64,000 nucleotides of DNA from Agrobacterium tumefaciens. Lineage in GTDB: Bacteria; Pseudomonadota; Alphaproteobacteria; Rhizobiales; Rhizobiaceae. The position numbers and the translations under genes are program-made. Numbering within the stretch: the first letter of the stretch is position 1; the number at the start of each line of letters is the position of its first letter. Shown here one piece after another: positions 1 through 8,792 of this stretch. The stretch is taken from NCBI RefSeq assembly GCF_013318015.2, contig NZ_CP115843.1:248001-312000 (forward strand), read 5' to 3'. The notes beneath the pieces are model-generated. The model worked only from the letters and a program-made list of their open reading frames with translations, did no database searches and was not told where the DNA came from.

Positions 1-2
1 CT

Positions 3-155
3 GCTGTGCTGAAGGCTGTTACGGAGACCGTCGAGCGCGTCAACCAGTCTTGGTGGTCTCTGCCTGAACGAGCTGTTCTACCCGATAGAGTGTTGGAGCG
101 GATTGATGCCCACATCAAGCTGATGTCGCCGATCCTCGGCACGTGCGCGAATTAG
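3..155 (+). CDS. C-terminal end of an unidentified protein (5' end outside window)
   Basis: An open frame enters from the left edge of the window and ends at the TAG at 153-155, giving about 50 residues (starts AVLKAVTETVERVNQ, ends SPILGTCAN). I do not recognise the family. It is rich in charged and helical residues, with no membrane segment. It may simply be the tail of a gene whose body lies outside the window; coding status rests only on the open frame. Confidence 0.3.
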   Translation, partial: AVLKAVTETVERVNQSWWSLPERAVLPDRVLERIDAHIKLMSPILGTCAN

Positions 156-218
156 CAATTGGTGTTTTAGCGTAACTCGTTAGCAGTTTCATTGCCCACC
201 AAAACCGATAGGGTCGCT

Positions 219-239
219 GGTTCGAATCCGTTCAAGAGC
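219..239 (+). repeat. tRNA 3'-end-like 21-bp repeat, copy 1 (possible attL/attR)
   Basis: The 21 bases from 219 to 239 are identical to 14509-14529 in the same orientation. They contain a T-loop signature (GGTTCGAATCC) followed by an acceptor-like tail (CAAGAGC). No matching 5' half (GCTCTTG) lies 70-90 bases upstream, so this is not a complete tRNA gene. Such 3'-end fragments are the usual att cores of elements that integrate at tRNA genes. Interval 156-441 holds no gene that I can support. Confidence 0.5.
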
Positions 240-441
240 ACGATGCTGGCAGCGCGGTTTTGATGGCCCACTCGCGGCCCGCACGCAATGGTCGCTTCAC
301 ACCCCACATCCGGTCATTTTGAGTCTGCTGCATTCGGCTGAAGTTTGTGTTGAGGGAGCGCCTCGGGAAATACAAGTATACATGGGCTACCTGTGCGCAT
401 AAAGATATCGACATGAATGGATTGTGAAGGTGCGTATCGTC

Positions 442-849
442 ATGGAATTAGATCCGATTTGCTTCTCCTCGGACTGCCCCAGCAGGACACTCTTCGATCA
501 GATCGCCGATAAATGGTCCATGATGGTTCTGGCGGTGCTGTCGGACGGACCTCATAGGTTCAACCTCATCCGTAAGCGCCTGGAGGGCGTGAGCCAGAAG
601 GCTCTGACGCAGTGTCTCCGCAAACTGGAGCGCAACGGCCTCATCACTCGACGCATCGTGTCCGTATCGCCGGTGGCTGTGGAGTATGAGATCACAAAGC
701 TGGGCCAAACACTGCAAAAGCCGTTCGGCGAGCTTCACCGGTGGACGCTGGACAAGCTGCCGGAGGTCAATGCGGCGCGAGAAGCCTTCGACGCCCGACG
801 ATCAGATGACGGTTTCAGCGGTATTCAGCTGGGAAAACGCGCTGATTGA
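442..849 (+). CDS. HxlR-family winged-helix transcriptional regulator
   Basis: A 135-residue HxlR-type regulator. Typical family features are the Cys near the start (PICFSSDCP), the 'IADKWSMMVLAVLSDGPHRFN' helix-turn-helix entry (about residues 23-43), the recognition region GVSQKALTQCLRKLERNGLI and the wing ending VAVEYEIT. HxlR proteins often sense electrophiles or redox state through such Cys residues (family knowledge). I chose ATG 442 over GTG 424 because GAAGG at 427-431 is well spaced for 442. The next gene, an old yellow enzyme, is in the same direction, an arrangement often seen where HxlR proteins control flavin reductases. Confidence 0.85.
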   Translation: MELDPICFSSDCPSRTLFDQIADKWSMMVLAVLSDGPHRFNLIRKRLEGVSQKALTQCLRKLERNGLITRRIVSVSPVAVEYEITKLGQTLQKPFGELHRWTLDKLPEVNAAREAFDARRSDDGFSGIQLGKRAD

Positions 850-964
850 GCCCAACCAAGACGGCGACCAGGTATCCTCAGGCCTACCAAGGCGATTTAA
901 GGTGCCTGATTGACGGCAAGTCTACAACGTATACCTAGGCGTCCAGATCAACTGGAGCGTCAAA

Positions 965-2032
965 ATGACTGAGTTAAAATTGCTGACCCCGCTGAAGACC
1001 GAGATGTTCGAATTCAAGAACCGCGTCTTCATGGCCCCGATGACAAGAGCGCGGTCACCAGACCATGTGGCGAACGAGCTCACCGCAACCTACTACGCCC
1101 AACGCGCCACCGCTGGCCTGATCATCTCAGAGGGGACTCAGATCAGCGAGCAGGCGATCGGCTGGACGAATACGCCGGGAATCCACACGGCCGAGCAGAT
1201 CGAGGGATGGCGAAAGGTCACCCGGGCCGTGCACAACGCCGGGGGCCTCATCTTCGCCCAACTCTGGCATACCGGCCGCGCTTCTCATCCAGACTTCCAT
1301 GGCGGAGCCTTGCCTGTCGCGCCTTCGGCAGTGTCCTTCAATAGCCAGGCCTTCACGCCCGAGGGGCCAAAGCCGACCGTCACCCCCCGGGCTCTCACCC
1401 TCGACGAGATCCACAGTACGATTCTGGATTACGAGGCCGCCGCGCGTGCGGCCAAGGCCGCTGGTTTCGATGGGGTTGAGGTGCATGGCGCCAACGGCTA
1501 TCTGCCGGCCCAATTCCTCGAGGACGGTTCCAACAAGAGAACGGACGCCTATGGCGGCCCTGTCGAAAACCGCGCCCGCTTCCTGCTCGAAGCAACCGAC
1601 GCCGCAATCCGGGTATTTGGGGCTTCCCGTGTTTCGGTCAGGCTCTCGCCCCGGATACCCTACAACGACATGGGCGATAGCGACCTAGAGGGCACCTATA
1701 TGTTCGCCGTCGAAGCTCTCGAAACGAGGAAGGTGGGCATTCTTCACTTCATGCAGTCGGCGCAGCTTCCCGAGGGTCTCAAGCTGCTGGCGCCCGAGGC
1801 GAGAAAGCGGTTCTCCGGCTTGTTTGTCGTAAACGTTGGATATGACCGAGAAAGTGGCGAGCGGGCGATAGCAAGCAATCTGGCGGACGCGGTGACGTTC
1901 GGAACTCTCTTCATTAGCAACCCGGACCTGCCCGAACGCTTCCGTCAAAATGCCGCATTGGCGCCGTCCGACCCGTCCAGCTACTACGTGGGCGACGAGC
2001 GAGGCTATACCGACTACCCACCCCTCGGCTGA
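965..2032 (+). CDS. Old yellow enzyme-family NADH:flavin oxidoreductase / alkene reductase
   Basis: A 355-residue FMN-dependent ene-reductase (NemA/xenobiotic reductase type), full length for the family. Visible signatures are the N-terminal FMN-site segment 'RVFMAPMTRAR', the active-site and flavin-contact 'QLWHTGRASHP', the 'GVEVHGANGYLPAQFLEDGSN' stretch, 'RTDAYGGPVENRARFLLE' and the C-terminal 'GTLFISNPDLPERF'. Family members reduce activated C=C bonds, nitroesters and quinones in the cytosol with NAD(P)H. GGAG at 953-956 sets the ATG at 965. Together with the upstream HxlR regulator it probably forms an electrophile-detoxification unit (inference). Confidence 0.9.
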   Translation: MTELKLLTPLKTEMFEFKNRVFMAPMTRARSPDHVANELTATYYAQRATAGLIISEGTQISEQAIGWTNTPGIHTAEQIEGWRKVTRAVHNAGGLIFAQLWHTGRASHPDFHGGALPVAPSAVSFNSQAFTPEGPKPTVTPRALTLDEIHSTILDYEAAARAAKAAGFDGVEVHGANGYLPAQFLEDGSNKRTDAYGGPVENRARFLLEATDAAIRVFGASRVSVRLSPRIPYNDMGDSDLEGTYMFAVEALETRKVGILHFMQSAQLPEGLKLLAPEARKRFSGLFVVNVGYDRESGERAIASNLADAVTFGTLFISNPDLPERFRQNAALAPSDPSSYYVGDERGYTDYPPLG

Positions 2033-2613
2033 AGCATGTCAGGCTAGGCTTCATCTGCTGTCCCGTCGCTCACTCCATTACGGACAGAGTGGCGGGATCG
2101 TCGTGAGAGCAGTTCCTGATGGGTCTAGATCGTAACGAGCGGCTGCGAAGTAGTTCAACCGTTCCTGGGCGATAGAGGTGGAGGATGGGGCGATGGCAGC
2201 CCGGAGGCCATGAATGGTTCGCTCGACGTTTTTTGCAAGTGCGCCCTCAGTTTGGGCAAGGCCATTTCAGTGACCATCGACGCCGATGCCGCAATGGCCG
2301 AACTCGACAAGGCAGCAGATCCTTCGATGTTCGCTCTAGCCTTTGATACCCCAACATCAGACAGCCCCGCACGACACCCTTCCCGACATTCCAAGTGGGC
2401 CAGGTACTTGATCTGGCGCGGTTATCTGCGAGTTTGCATTTGAAGTAGTGGCAGGTCGACGGCTCGATCCCGTCCAAGGCGGTTGGTACGCACACTGCAT
2501 GCCTGCCTCGTTGATGAAATCCAGTTCGGATGACACCCAAGCTTCGCCGCGACTTTGTGACGTTCCGATCGGATGGTCCTAAAGAATATTCAACTGTGAT
2601 CAGTCGACAGCGT
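2033..2613. other. 580-bp gap with no convincing gene; possible FIST-type fragment
   Basis: No complete gene is supported here. A short plus-strand frame at 2210-2443 reads 'SVTIDADAAMAELDKAADPSMFALAF', which resembles the N-terminal part of FIST sensory domains; this is a weak, unaided impression. The segment lies tail-to-tail between the old yellow enzyme and the LacI regulator and looks like decayed sequence. Confidence 0.25.
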
Positions 2614-3609
2614 TTAAGTTGAGCGTCGAACGACAAGCTCTCCCCGAAGAGTTACCGTCTTCAAAGCCGAACTCCCCTTGATCATACTCAGAATTGCATC
2701 AATCATTTCGTCGCGCGGTTGCTCATAGGTGGTAATGCCGTATCCGAACGAACCGGATATCTCGTAGTTGTCGAAACCCACTATCGCAATATCTTCGGGA
2801 ACTTGAAGGCGAAAGTTTGCCCGGATCTCATCCATTGCGCCCATCGCCAGAATGTCGTTTTCGCACATTAGCACATCGACGCGATCTTGCGGTGAAGTCT
2901 CGCTTAAGTACTTCCTCACCGAGGCCGCACCAGCGTCCAGACTGTATTTTTCCGCGCTCATTTGGACGATGTTTTGGATGCCTTTTTCTGCCCAGAACTC
3001 CGTGAAGTAATGGCTTCTTTTTAAAGCCGTGGACAAAGCGGCAGCACCGCTCATGAAGCCCGGGCGTTTGTATCCCTGCGCATGAAGGTGGTCGACGATC
3101 TCCCTGAGAGCAAGTTCCGCGTCGCAGACAACCGCTGGCACGCCGTCGATCTGACTGTCACGTGCAAGCACGAACATAGGCGGCATGCCGCGTCCGTGCT
3201 GCAGGTCTGTCAGGGTTTCGTCGCGAAACGCTGTACCAAACAGAATGATGGCATCGACCTGACGCTGGTCCGCATGGAGAAGTGCGTTCACATGGTTAAA
3301 GTGGCTATTGATATTGATCAGCATCACGACCAGGCCTGCGGCCTGGAGCTTCTCGGTAAGCGCCTCAAGGAAAGGGAGCTTTTGCGGGTTGGAGAAGTCA
3401 TCCACGAAGACAGCGATCTGCCCCGTCGAGTTGGTGGCAAGGCTTCGTGCAAGAAGGTTCGGCGTGTAGTTCAAAGCTGCAGCGGTCTCCAGTACCTTCC
3501 GCTTGCTTTCGTCGGTAATCGAAGCTCCCGGTGTGAAAGCTCGTATCACGGTCCACTTGGAGACTCCCGCCGCATCTGCCACCTGTTTAGCTGTTGCTCT
3601 CTTCCGCAT
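2614..3609 (-). CDS. LacI-family transcriptional regulator
   Basis: A 331-residue LacI/GalR repressor. The DNA-binding domain is at the N terminus (residues about 5-60: TAKQVADAAGVSKWTVIRAF, hinge region NYTPNLLARSLAT), followed by a periplasmic-binding-protein-like effector domain (GQIAVFVDDFSNP ... VLARDSQIDGVPAVVCD ... MCENDILAMGAMDEI ... IAIVGFDNYEIS). It is divergent from the sugar ABC operon that starts at 3783, so local control of that operon is very likely. The intergenic region carries a palindrome next to this gene's start and a tandem repeat nearer the transporter gene. The sugar effector cannot be named from sequence. Confidence 0.93.
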   Translation of the reverse strand: MRKRATAKQVADAAGVSKWTVIRAFTPGASITDESKRKVLETAAALNYTPNLLARSLATNSTGQIAVFVDDFSNPQKLPFLEALTEKLQAAGLVVMLININSHFNHVNALLHADQRQVDAIILFGTAFRDETLTDLQHGRGMPPMFVLARDSQIDGVPAVVCDAELALREIVDHLHAQGYKRPGFMSGAAALSTALKRSHYFTEFWAEKGIQNIVQMSAEKYSLDAGAASVRKYLSETSPQDRVDVLMCENDILAMGAMDEIRANFRLQVPEDIAIVGFDNYEISGSFGYGITTYEQPRDEMIDAILSMIKGSSALKTVTLRGELVVRRST

Positions 3610-3621
3610 AAACTCTCCGGT

Positions 3622-3641
3622 AATGGAACATAAATTCCATT
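3622..3641. promoter_or_regulatory. Inverted repeat upstream of the LacI-family gene
   Basis: AATGGAA-cataaa-TTCCATT is a perfect 7-bp inverted repeat 12 bases upstream of the regulator's start codon. Position and symmetry suit an autoregulatory operator or a leader hairpin. No experimental basis. Confidence 0.45.
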
Positions 3642-3700
3642 TTTTGATTCAGTGAAATGAATGCTTGCTTTTAACGCATTCTGACATAACATGCACCTGC

Positions 3701-3737
3701 TTGCACCCGGTAGCAAACGCATTTGCACCCGGTAGCA
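3701..3737. promoter_or_regulatory. Tandem LacI-type operator candidates
   Basis: TTGCACCCGGTAGCA occurs twice, at 3701-3715 and 3723-3737, with a 22-bp period (two helical turns). Each copy is an imperfect palindrome around a central CCGG, typical of LacI-family operators. The pair lies 46-82 bases before the start of the binding-protein gene, where a repressor would block its promoter. Confidence 0.6.
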
Positions 3738-3782
3738 TTCGAATTCGTCACTCAGAGGAGTGGGTGACATTGAGGAGGAAAA

Positions 3783-4736
3783 ATGAAATCCATTTGGAAG
3801 AGTTTCGCTTCTGCGGCTATTGCCGTGTCACTGATTGGCGCTTGGTCGGTTGGCGTCAAAGCCGACGAGCAACCCAGCATCATCGCCGTCACTCATGGAC
3901 AAGCTTCTGACCCCTTCTGGTCGATCGTGAAAAACGGAATGATGCAGGCCGGCAAGGACATCAATGCCAAGGTTGACTACCGGGCACCCGAGACCTTCGA
4001 TATGGTGGCAATGGCTCAGCTCATTGAGGCCGCAGTCAATCAAAACCCGGCGGGCATTGTAATTTCCAATCCCGATCCGGATGCGCTAGGCCCGGCGATT
4101 GCCAAGGCCATCGCGGCCGGTATCCCCGTCATTTCCATGAACTCCGGCATTGCCGCAACGGAAAAGCTTGGCATCAAGCTTCATGTTGGCCAGGACGAAC
4201 TTACCGCAGGGGCCAAGGTCGGCGAAAAACTCAAGTCTCTCGGCATGAAGCATGTGCTGTGCGTAAACCAGGAGGTGGGAAATGCCGCCCTTGACCAGCG
4301 CTGCGCAGGTACCGCCAAGGGCTTCGAAGGTGGAAAGGTAACGGTCCTGCCGACTTCCGCCGAACCGGCGGAAATTGAATCAAAGATCCAGGCTGCTTTA
4401 ACCTCGGATTCTTCTGTCGATGTCGTGCTTGGCCTGTCGGCGCCGCTCGTCGGTGAGCGAGCGGTTGCTGTTGTCGAGAAGATGGGCAATGGCGACAAGG
4501 TCAAGGTCGCTTCTTTCGATCTCTCGGCCAATTTCCTAAAGGCTGTTTCGGAAGGCAAGGCACTTTTTGCCGTGGATCAGCAACCCTATCTCCAGGGATA
4601 TCTGCCAGTCACATTCCTCGCGCTGAATGCAAGATATGGCACGATTCCTGCTGGAAACGTTGCCTCGGGTCCGAGCTTTGTCGAGAAGGATACCGCCGCT
4701 TCGGTGATTGAGAAATCCTCCCAGGGTATCCGCTGA
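3783..4736 (+). CDS. Periplasmic sugar-binding protein of an ABC transporter
   Basis: A 317-residue substrate-binding protein of the RbsB/sugar-binding type. A Sec signal peptide with a likely cut after residue about 27 (SVGVKA-DEQ) precedes 'IIAVTHGQASDPFWSIVKNGMMQAG', the PBP1 fold entry. Further type-I binding-protein motifs are 'GIVISNPDPDALGPAIAKAIAAGIPVISMNSG' and 'LDQRCAGTAKGFEGG'. A strong Shine-Dalgarno (GAGGAGG, 3772-3778) precedes ATG 3783. It is the first gene of the putative operon with a permease, an ATPase, a TIM-barrel isomerase and a dehydrogenase. The ligand is probably a sugar or polyol; the neighbours hint at an inositol-like compound, but that is inference. Confidence 0.9.
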   Translation: MKSIWKSFASAAIAVSLIGAWSVGVKADEQPSIIAVTHGQASDPFWSIVKNGMMQAGKDINAKVDYRAPETFDMVAMAQLIEAAVNQNPAGIVISNPDPDALGPAIAKAIAAGIPVISMNSGIAATEKLGIKLHVGQDELTAGAKVGEKLKSLGMKHVLCVNQEVGNAALDQRCAGTAKGFEGGKVTVLPTSAEPAEIESKIQAALTSDSSVDVVLGLSAPLVGERAVAVVEKMGNGDKVKVASFDLSANFLKAVSEGKALFAVDQQPYLQGYLPVTFLALNARYGTIPAGNVASGPSFVEKDTAASVIEKSSQGIR

Positions 4737-4862
4737 GCGGGACCCATCCGGCAGCTCCCGCACCTCCAGCGGGGGCTGCCCTCATCGCCCGACATCCGAT
4801 CCGCGTGAAGCGTGAACGGCAGCCGATGGCGCACGTAAACAACTGACATCTGAGGTACGACC

Positions 4863-5984
4863 ATGACGCTGGCCAACGAACAGAACGGGTCCCCGACTCG
4901 ATCCGACGAGCGCCTGAAAAAGGTTTCGACTTTGACCGCGCTCGCGCGACGTCCGGAACTCGGCGCAGTCGCAGGACTGGTGCTCGTCACAACATTCTTC
5001 ATGCTGACCGCAAACCCCGCCATGTTCACACTTGCAGGCGTTGTAAACTTCATGGCGCCAGCTGCTCAACTGGGGATTCTTGCGGTTGGCGCGGCACTCT
5101 TGATGATCGGCGGCGAGTTCGATCTGTCGATCGGCTCGATGGTCGCGTTCGCAGGGCTAGTTTTTGGCACGGCCCTTGTGGTCCTTAATCTGCCGCTCAG
5201 CGTCGCGATCCTGATCGCGCTTGCTTTCGCCGTGGTCATCGGTGTCACCAACGCCCAGCTCACCATGCGCACCGGACTTCCATCGTTTATAGTAACGCTT
5301 GCGTTTCTCTTCATTCTTCGTGGCCTCACGCTCGTCGGACTGAAGTGGGCGAGCGGCGGTTCAACACAGCTTCGCGGCATGAGGGAAGCTGTGGCGGACA
5401 GTCCCCTTGCGCCGCTGTTCTCAGGCGATGCCTTCCCGGGCTTCTTCACGTGGCTTGGCAGTGCAGGCGTCATCGAGACCTTCCCCAATGGAACGCCGAA
5501 AGTCCCCGGTATCCCCGTAGAAATTCTCTGGTTTGTGCTGATTGCACTCGTCGCGACCTGGGTTCTGCTGCGCACGAGGTTTGGAAACTGGATCTTTGCA
5601 TCCGGAGGCGACCCGAAGGCAGCTCGCAAGTCGGGTGTTCCCGTCGCGCGCGTAAAGACCACCCTTTTCATTGTTACCGCCATGTGCGCCACTCTTGTCG
5701 CGATCCTCACCGTGCTTGATGCGGGTTCAACGGACGCACGACGGGGATTTCAGAAGGAGTTCGAAGCCATCATTGCGGCCGTCATCGGCGGATGTCTCCT
5801 GACTGGAGGATATGGTTCGGCAATTGGTGCGTTCTTCGGATCGATCGTCTTTGGCATGGTCTTGATCGGTCTCACCTACACGTCAATCGACCAGGATTGG
5901 TACCTCGTCTTCCTCGGCGGGATGCTGCTGATTGCGGTTATTTTCAACAACATCATTCGCAAGCGTGTGACGGGAGAACGCTGA
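4863..5984 (+). CDS. Sugar ABC transporter permease (RbsC type)
   Basis: A 373-residue inner-membrane permease of the BPD_transp_2 (RbsC/AraH) family with about nine to ten hydrophobic segments. Family motifs are 'GGEFDLSIGSMVAFAGLV', 'GLPSFIVTLAFLFILRGL', 'GNWIFASGGDPKAARKSGVPV' and 'GGCLLTGGYGSAIGAFFGS'. It carries substrate delivered by the upstream binding protein across the inner membrane. An unusually long loop (about residues 160-220, ASGGSTQLRG to VPGIPVEI) separates middle segments, common in this subfamily. Its TGA overlaps the ATG of the ATPase gene (ATGA at 5984), indicating translational coupling. Confidence 0.92.
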   Translation: MTLANEQNGSPTRSDERLKKVSTLTALARRPELGAVAGLVLVTTFFMLTANPAMFTLAGVVNFMAPAAQLGILAVGAALLMIGGEFDLSIGSMVAFAGLVFGTALVVLNLPLSVAILIALAFAVVIGVTNAQLTMRTGLPSFIVTLAFLFILRGLTLVGLKWASGGSTQLRGMREAVADSPLAPLFSGDAFPGFFTWLGSAGVIETFPNGTPKVPGIPVEILWFVLIALVATWVLLRTRFGNWIFASGGDPKAARKSGVPVARVKTTLFIVTAMCATLVAILTVLDAGSTDARRGFQKEFEAIIAAVIGGCLLTGGYGSAIGAFFGSIVFGMVLIGLTYTSIDQDWYLVFLGGMLLIAVIFNNIIRKRVTGER

Positions 5985-6771
5985 TGAGCACGAGCCAGAC
6001 ACCACTCGTCGAGGTCAAGAACCTCGTAAAGCACTTCGGCTCGATTATCGCACTCAACGGCGTTTCGCTGAGTGTTCACGCAGGAGAGGTTCTGTGCCTC
6101 CTCGGAGATAACGGACCGGAAAATCAACTCTGATCAATACTCTTTCCGGCGTTCACAGACCGACATCCGGCGACTTCCTCGTCGAGGGGAAACAACATCT
6201 CTTTACCGGGCCAAGAGATGCGCTCGATGCGGGGATTGCTACCGTCTACCAGGATCTGGCGATGATCCCGCTGATGTCTGTCACAAGAAACTTCTTCATG
6301 GGTCGCGAGCCGTTGAAGGGTTTCGGTCCGTTCAAATACATGGACATGGAATTCGCGGATCGCGTGACCAGCGAAGAAATGAAGAGAATCGGCATCGATG
6401 TTCGTGAACCCGGGCAGGCCGTCGGCACGCTCTCCGGTGGCGAACGTCAATGCGTGGCGATCGCACGCGCCGTGTATTTCGGGGCGAAAGTCCTCATTCT
6501 CGATGAACCGACATCTGCACTCGGTGTTGCACAAACCTCGATGGTCCTAAAGTACATCGATCAGGTTCGTCGCAAAGGTCTGGGCGTGATTTTCATTACC
6601 CACAACGTCCGACACGCTTTTGCCGTCGGCAACCGTTTTACAGCTCTGAACAGGGGAAAGACGCTTGGCACATTTGCCAAACATGAAATCAGCCTCGATG
6701 GCCTGCAGAACCTGATGGCCGGCGGCAAAGAACTCCAGTCGATCTCCGCGGAGCTGGGCGGCACCATTTGA
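5984..6771 (+). pseudogene. Sugar ABC transporter ATP-binding protein, frameshifted inside Walker A
   Basis: The first 45 codons read as a normal ABC ATPase (LVEVKNLVKHFGSIIALNGVS ... LCLLGDNG) and then leave frame at 6115/6116. Restoring one base gives [23 protein letters not shown] and joins perfectly to the second frame. That frame runs to 6771 with Q-loop ([11 protein letters not shown]), signature LSGGERQ, Walker B ([11 protein letters not shown]) and the H-loop His (FITHN). Total about 262 residues, a single-ABC-domain transporter ATPase. As sequenced, the P-loop cannot be made, so the transporter would be inactive unless the base is a sequencing error. Confidence 0.88.
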
Positions 6772-6794
6772 AGACACTTGGAAACATGAATTTT

Positions 6795-6816
6795 GGCCCG
6801 GCGCGTTCGCCGGGCC
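6795..6816 (+). terminator. Hairpin between ABC ATPase and isomerase genes
   Basis: GGCCCGGCG-cgtt-CGCCGGGCC is a perfect 9-bp stem with a 4-base loop, 24 bases after the ATPase stop. It has no T-tract, so it more likely attenuates or stabilises mRNA between the transport and catabolic halves than fully terminates. Confidence 0.5.
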
Positions 6817-6855
6817 TTGGGACAGTCATATCCAAAATCCAGGGAACCACCCCAA

Positions 6856-7650
6856 ATGAGCAGTACGAATAACACCCCGTTTCCGTTAGCCGCCTGCGCG
6901 GAGATGCTGTGGCGGGACAAGCCTATCGAATGGCGCGCTTCCCGATTGAAGGAGCAGGGATTTGGCGTGGGCCTCTGGAATTGGCCAGAGCACGACATCG
7001 CCAAGCTCGAAGCCACAGGTGCGACCTTCACAATTATGAACGGTTACCTGACCGGGCGTCTTACGGATGAAGAAGGTGCAGCCGAACTTTTGAGAACCGC
7101 GCGCGAAACAGCTCAGATCGGTAAACGTCTTGGCGTGCAGCGCCTCAACCTTCACGGCACTGGCCTCGGGGATCGTGGACTACCGATTCAGCCTGTCGAG
7201 GTCGTCACGGGAGCCATGTGGCTGAAGGCTCAGGATACGCTACGCCGAATCGTCGACCTCGCGGAAGAAGAAAACGTGGTTTTCACGCTGGAAAACCTCA
7301 ATCTTCCCGTCGATCACCCCGGCGTTCCGTTCGGGCGCGCCGAAGACACGTTGGCACTCGTATCGAGCATCGACCATCCGCGCCTGCGTTTGAACCTGGA
7401 CCTCTACCACGCGCAGATCGGTGAGGGGAACCTGATCGAACTTTGCCGCAGGAGCCTGCCGTGGATCGGTGAGATTCAGGTGGCCGATGTACCCGGGCGA
7501 TTTGAGCCGGGCACCGGCGAAGTGAACTGGAAGGGGATCGCAAGAGCCCTGAGCCACATGGGCTACTCCGGCCCGATTGGGATGGAAGCATGGGCATCCG
7601 GAGATGCTGACACCGCGCTTGCTGCCTTCCGCGAAGCCTTCACTCTCTGA
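6856..7650 (+). CDS. Hydroxypyruvate-isomerase-like TIM-barrel sugar isomerase/epimerase
   Basis: A 264-residue AP-endonuclease-family-2 (xylose isomerase-like) TIM barrel. Hyi-like signatures are 'FPLAACAEMLW' at the start, 'RLNLHGTGLGDRGLPI', metal-ligand candidates 'VVFTLENLN', 'RLRLNLDLYHAQIGEGNL', 'IGEIQVADVPGRFEPGTGEVNW' and 'GYSGPIGMEAWA'. The family isomerises small 2-keto acids or ketoses using a divalent metal and paired Glu residues. ATG 6856 is chosen because homology begins there; an earlier in-frame start at 6793 lies in the hairpin region. Substrate unknown. Confidence 0.85.
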   Translation: MSSTNNTPFPLAACAEMLWRDKPIEWRASRLKEQGFGVGLWNWPEHDIAKLEATGATFTIMNGYLTGRLTDEEGAAELLRTARETAQIGKRLGVQRLNLHGTGLGDRGLPIQPVEVVTGAMWLKAQDTLRRIVDLAEEENVVFTLENLNLPVDHPGVPFGRAEDTLALVSSIDHPRLRLNLDLYHAQIGEGNLIELCRRSLPWIGEIQVADVPGRFEPGTGEVNWKGIARALSHMGYSGPIGMEAWASGDADTALAAFREAFTL

Positions 7651-7673
7651 TTTCAAAAACAGGACTAAAAATC

Positions 7674-8693
7674 ATGACCAAGGTCAAAACAGTCAACGTC
7701 GGACTTATCGGGGCAGGGCGCATCGGTTCGTTTCATGGTGAGAGTGTCGCAAAAAGGCTTGTGGACGCGGAGCTGATAGCCGTCGCCGACCCCGCCCCCG
7801 GAGCCGCTGCAAAGCTTGCGGAGAGGCTGGGCGCCGACGCTTCTTACACCCACGTTGCAGAAATGCTTTCTCACCCCGGTCTGGATGCGGTCATCATTGC
7901 GACACCCGCACGCTTTCACACCAATATCCTCGTGCAGGCTGCGGAGGCCGGCAAGGCGATATTTTGCGAGAAGCCAATGGCGCTCACGCTTGAAGATGCG
8001 GACCGCGGCATTGCAGCCGCAAAGGCCGCAGGCGTTCCGCTGCAGGTCGGTTTTAATCGTCGCTGGGACCAGGCATTTGCCGAAGGCCGCGAAGCGATCG
8101 ACGCCGGAAAGGTCGGCGCAGTTCAACTCATCCGGTCGCTAACGCGTGATCCTGGTCCGTTCGGCGGCGACCCAGGCAGGATTCCTTTGTGGACCATCTT
8201 TTATGAAACGTTGATCCACGACTTCGACACCCTGCTTTGGTTGAACCCCGGCGCAAAGCCTGTCGAAGTGTTTGCAATGGCAGATGCGCTGGTTCGCTCG
8301 GACGCACGCAATACAGGCTTCCTCGATACCGCCGTCGTCAATATTCGTTTTGACAACGGCTCGATTGCGGTTGCGGAAGCAAACTTCTCTGCAATGTACG
8401 GCTACGATATTCGCGGCGAAGTATTCGGCTCCGGCGGAATGGTTGCGATGGGCGACGTACGACGTTCTAGCATGACGCTGTTCGACGCTACTGGCGTATC
8501 CAACGACACATGGCGGCGCGATACGGACCACTTCGTTCAGGCCTACACGGCGCAGCTTGCTTCCTTTGTCGATGCGGTTCGTAACGGCGTTGTTCAGAAT
8601 GCACCAACAGGAGCTGATGCTCGCAACGCTCTGGCGATTGCACTTGCTGCGATTGAATCCGTGTCGAAAAAACAGCCGGTTCCTGTGATTTGA
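7674..8693 (+). CDS. Gfo/Idh/MocA-family oxidoreductase (inositol 2-dehydrogenase-like)
   Basis: A 339-residue NAD(P)-dependent sugar/polyol dehydrogenase. The Rossmann motif GLIGAGRIGSFHGE is at residues about 10-23, the Gfo/Idh/MocA signature 'EKPMALTLEDA' at about 100 contains the catalytic-site Lys, and 'QVGFNRRWDQAF' and 'YETLIHDFDTLLWL' (with the catalytic His) follow. The arrangement is closest to IolG-type inositol dehydrogenases. It starts 23 bases after the isomerase gene, so both probably act in sequence on the imported sugar or polyol. The name IolG is not assigned because no other iol genes are present. Confidence 0.88.
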   Translation: MTKVKTVNVGLIGAGRIGSFHGESVAKRLVDAELIAVADPAPGAAAKLAERLGADASYTHVAEMLSHPGLDAVIIATPARFHTNILVQAAEAGKAIFCEKPMALTLEDADRGIAAAKAAGVPLQVGFNRRWDQAFAEGREAIDAGKVGAVQLIRSLTRDPGPFGGDPGRIPLWTIFYETLIHDFDTLLWLNPGAKPVEVFAMADALVRSDARNTGFLDTAVVNIRFDNGSIAVAEANFSAMYGYDIRGEVFGSGGMVAMGDVRRSSMTLFDATGVSNDTWRRDTDHFVQAYTAQLASFVDAVRNGVVQNAPTGADARNALAIALAAIESVSKKQPVPVI

Positions 8694-8700
8694 AGGCATA

Positions 8701-8731
8701 GATGGCAGGGGCCGATATTGCTCCTGCCATC
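8701..8731 (+). terminator. Hairpin at the end of the sugar operon
   Basis: GATGGCAGG...CCTGCCATC forms a perfect 9-bp stem starting 7 bases after the dehydrogenase stop. It lacks a clear T-run but its position marks the operon end. Confidence 0.5.
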
Positions 8732-8792
8732 ACATAGGTATTGGAAAAATCAGCCACTCAGAAACGCATCGGCGGGGCGAAAGACAATCGTC

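Noticed and set aside
219..239. Complete tRNA gene at the repeat copies
   Set aside because: No pairing 5' acceptor half or anticodon arm is found upstream at either copy.
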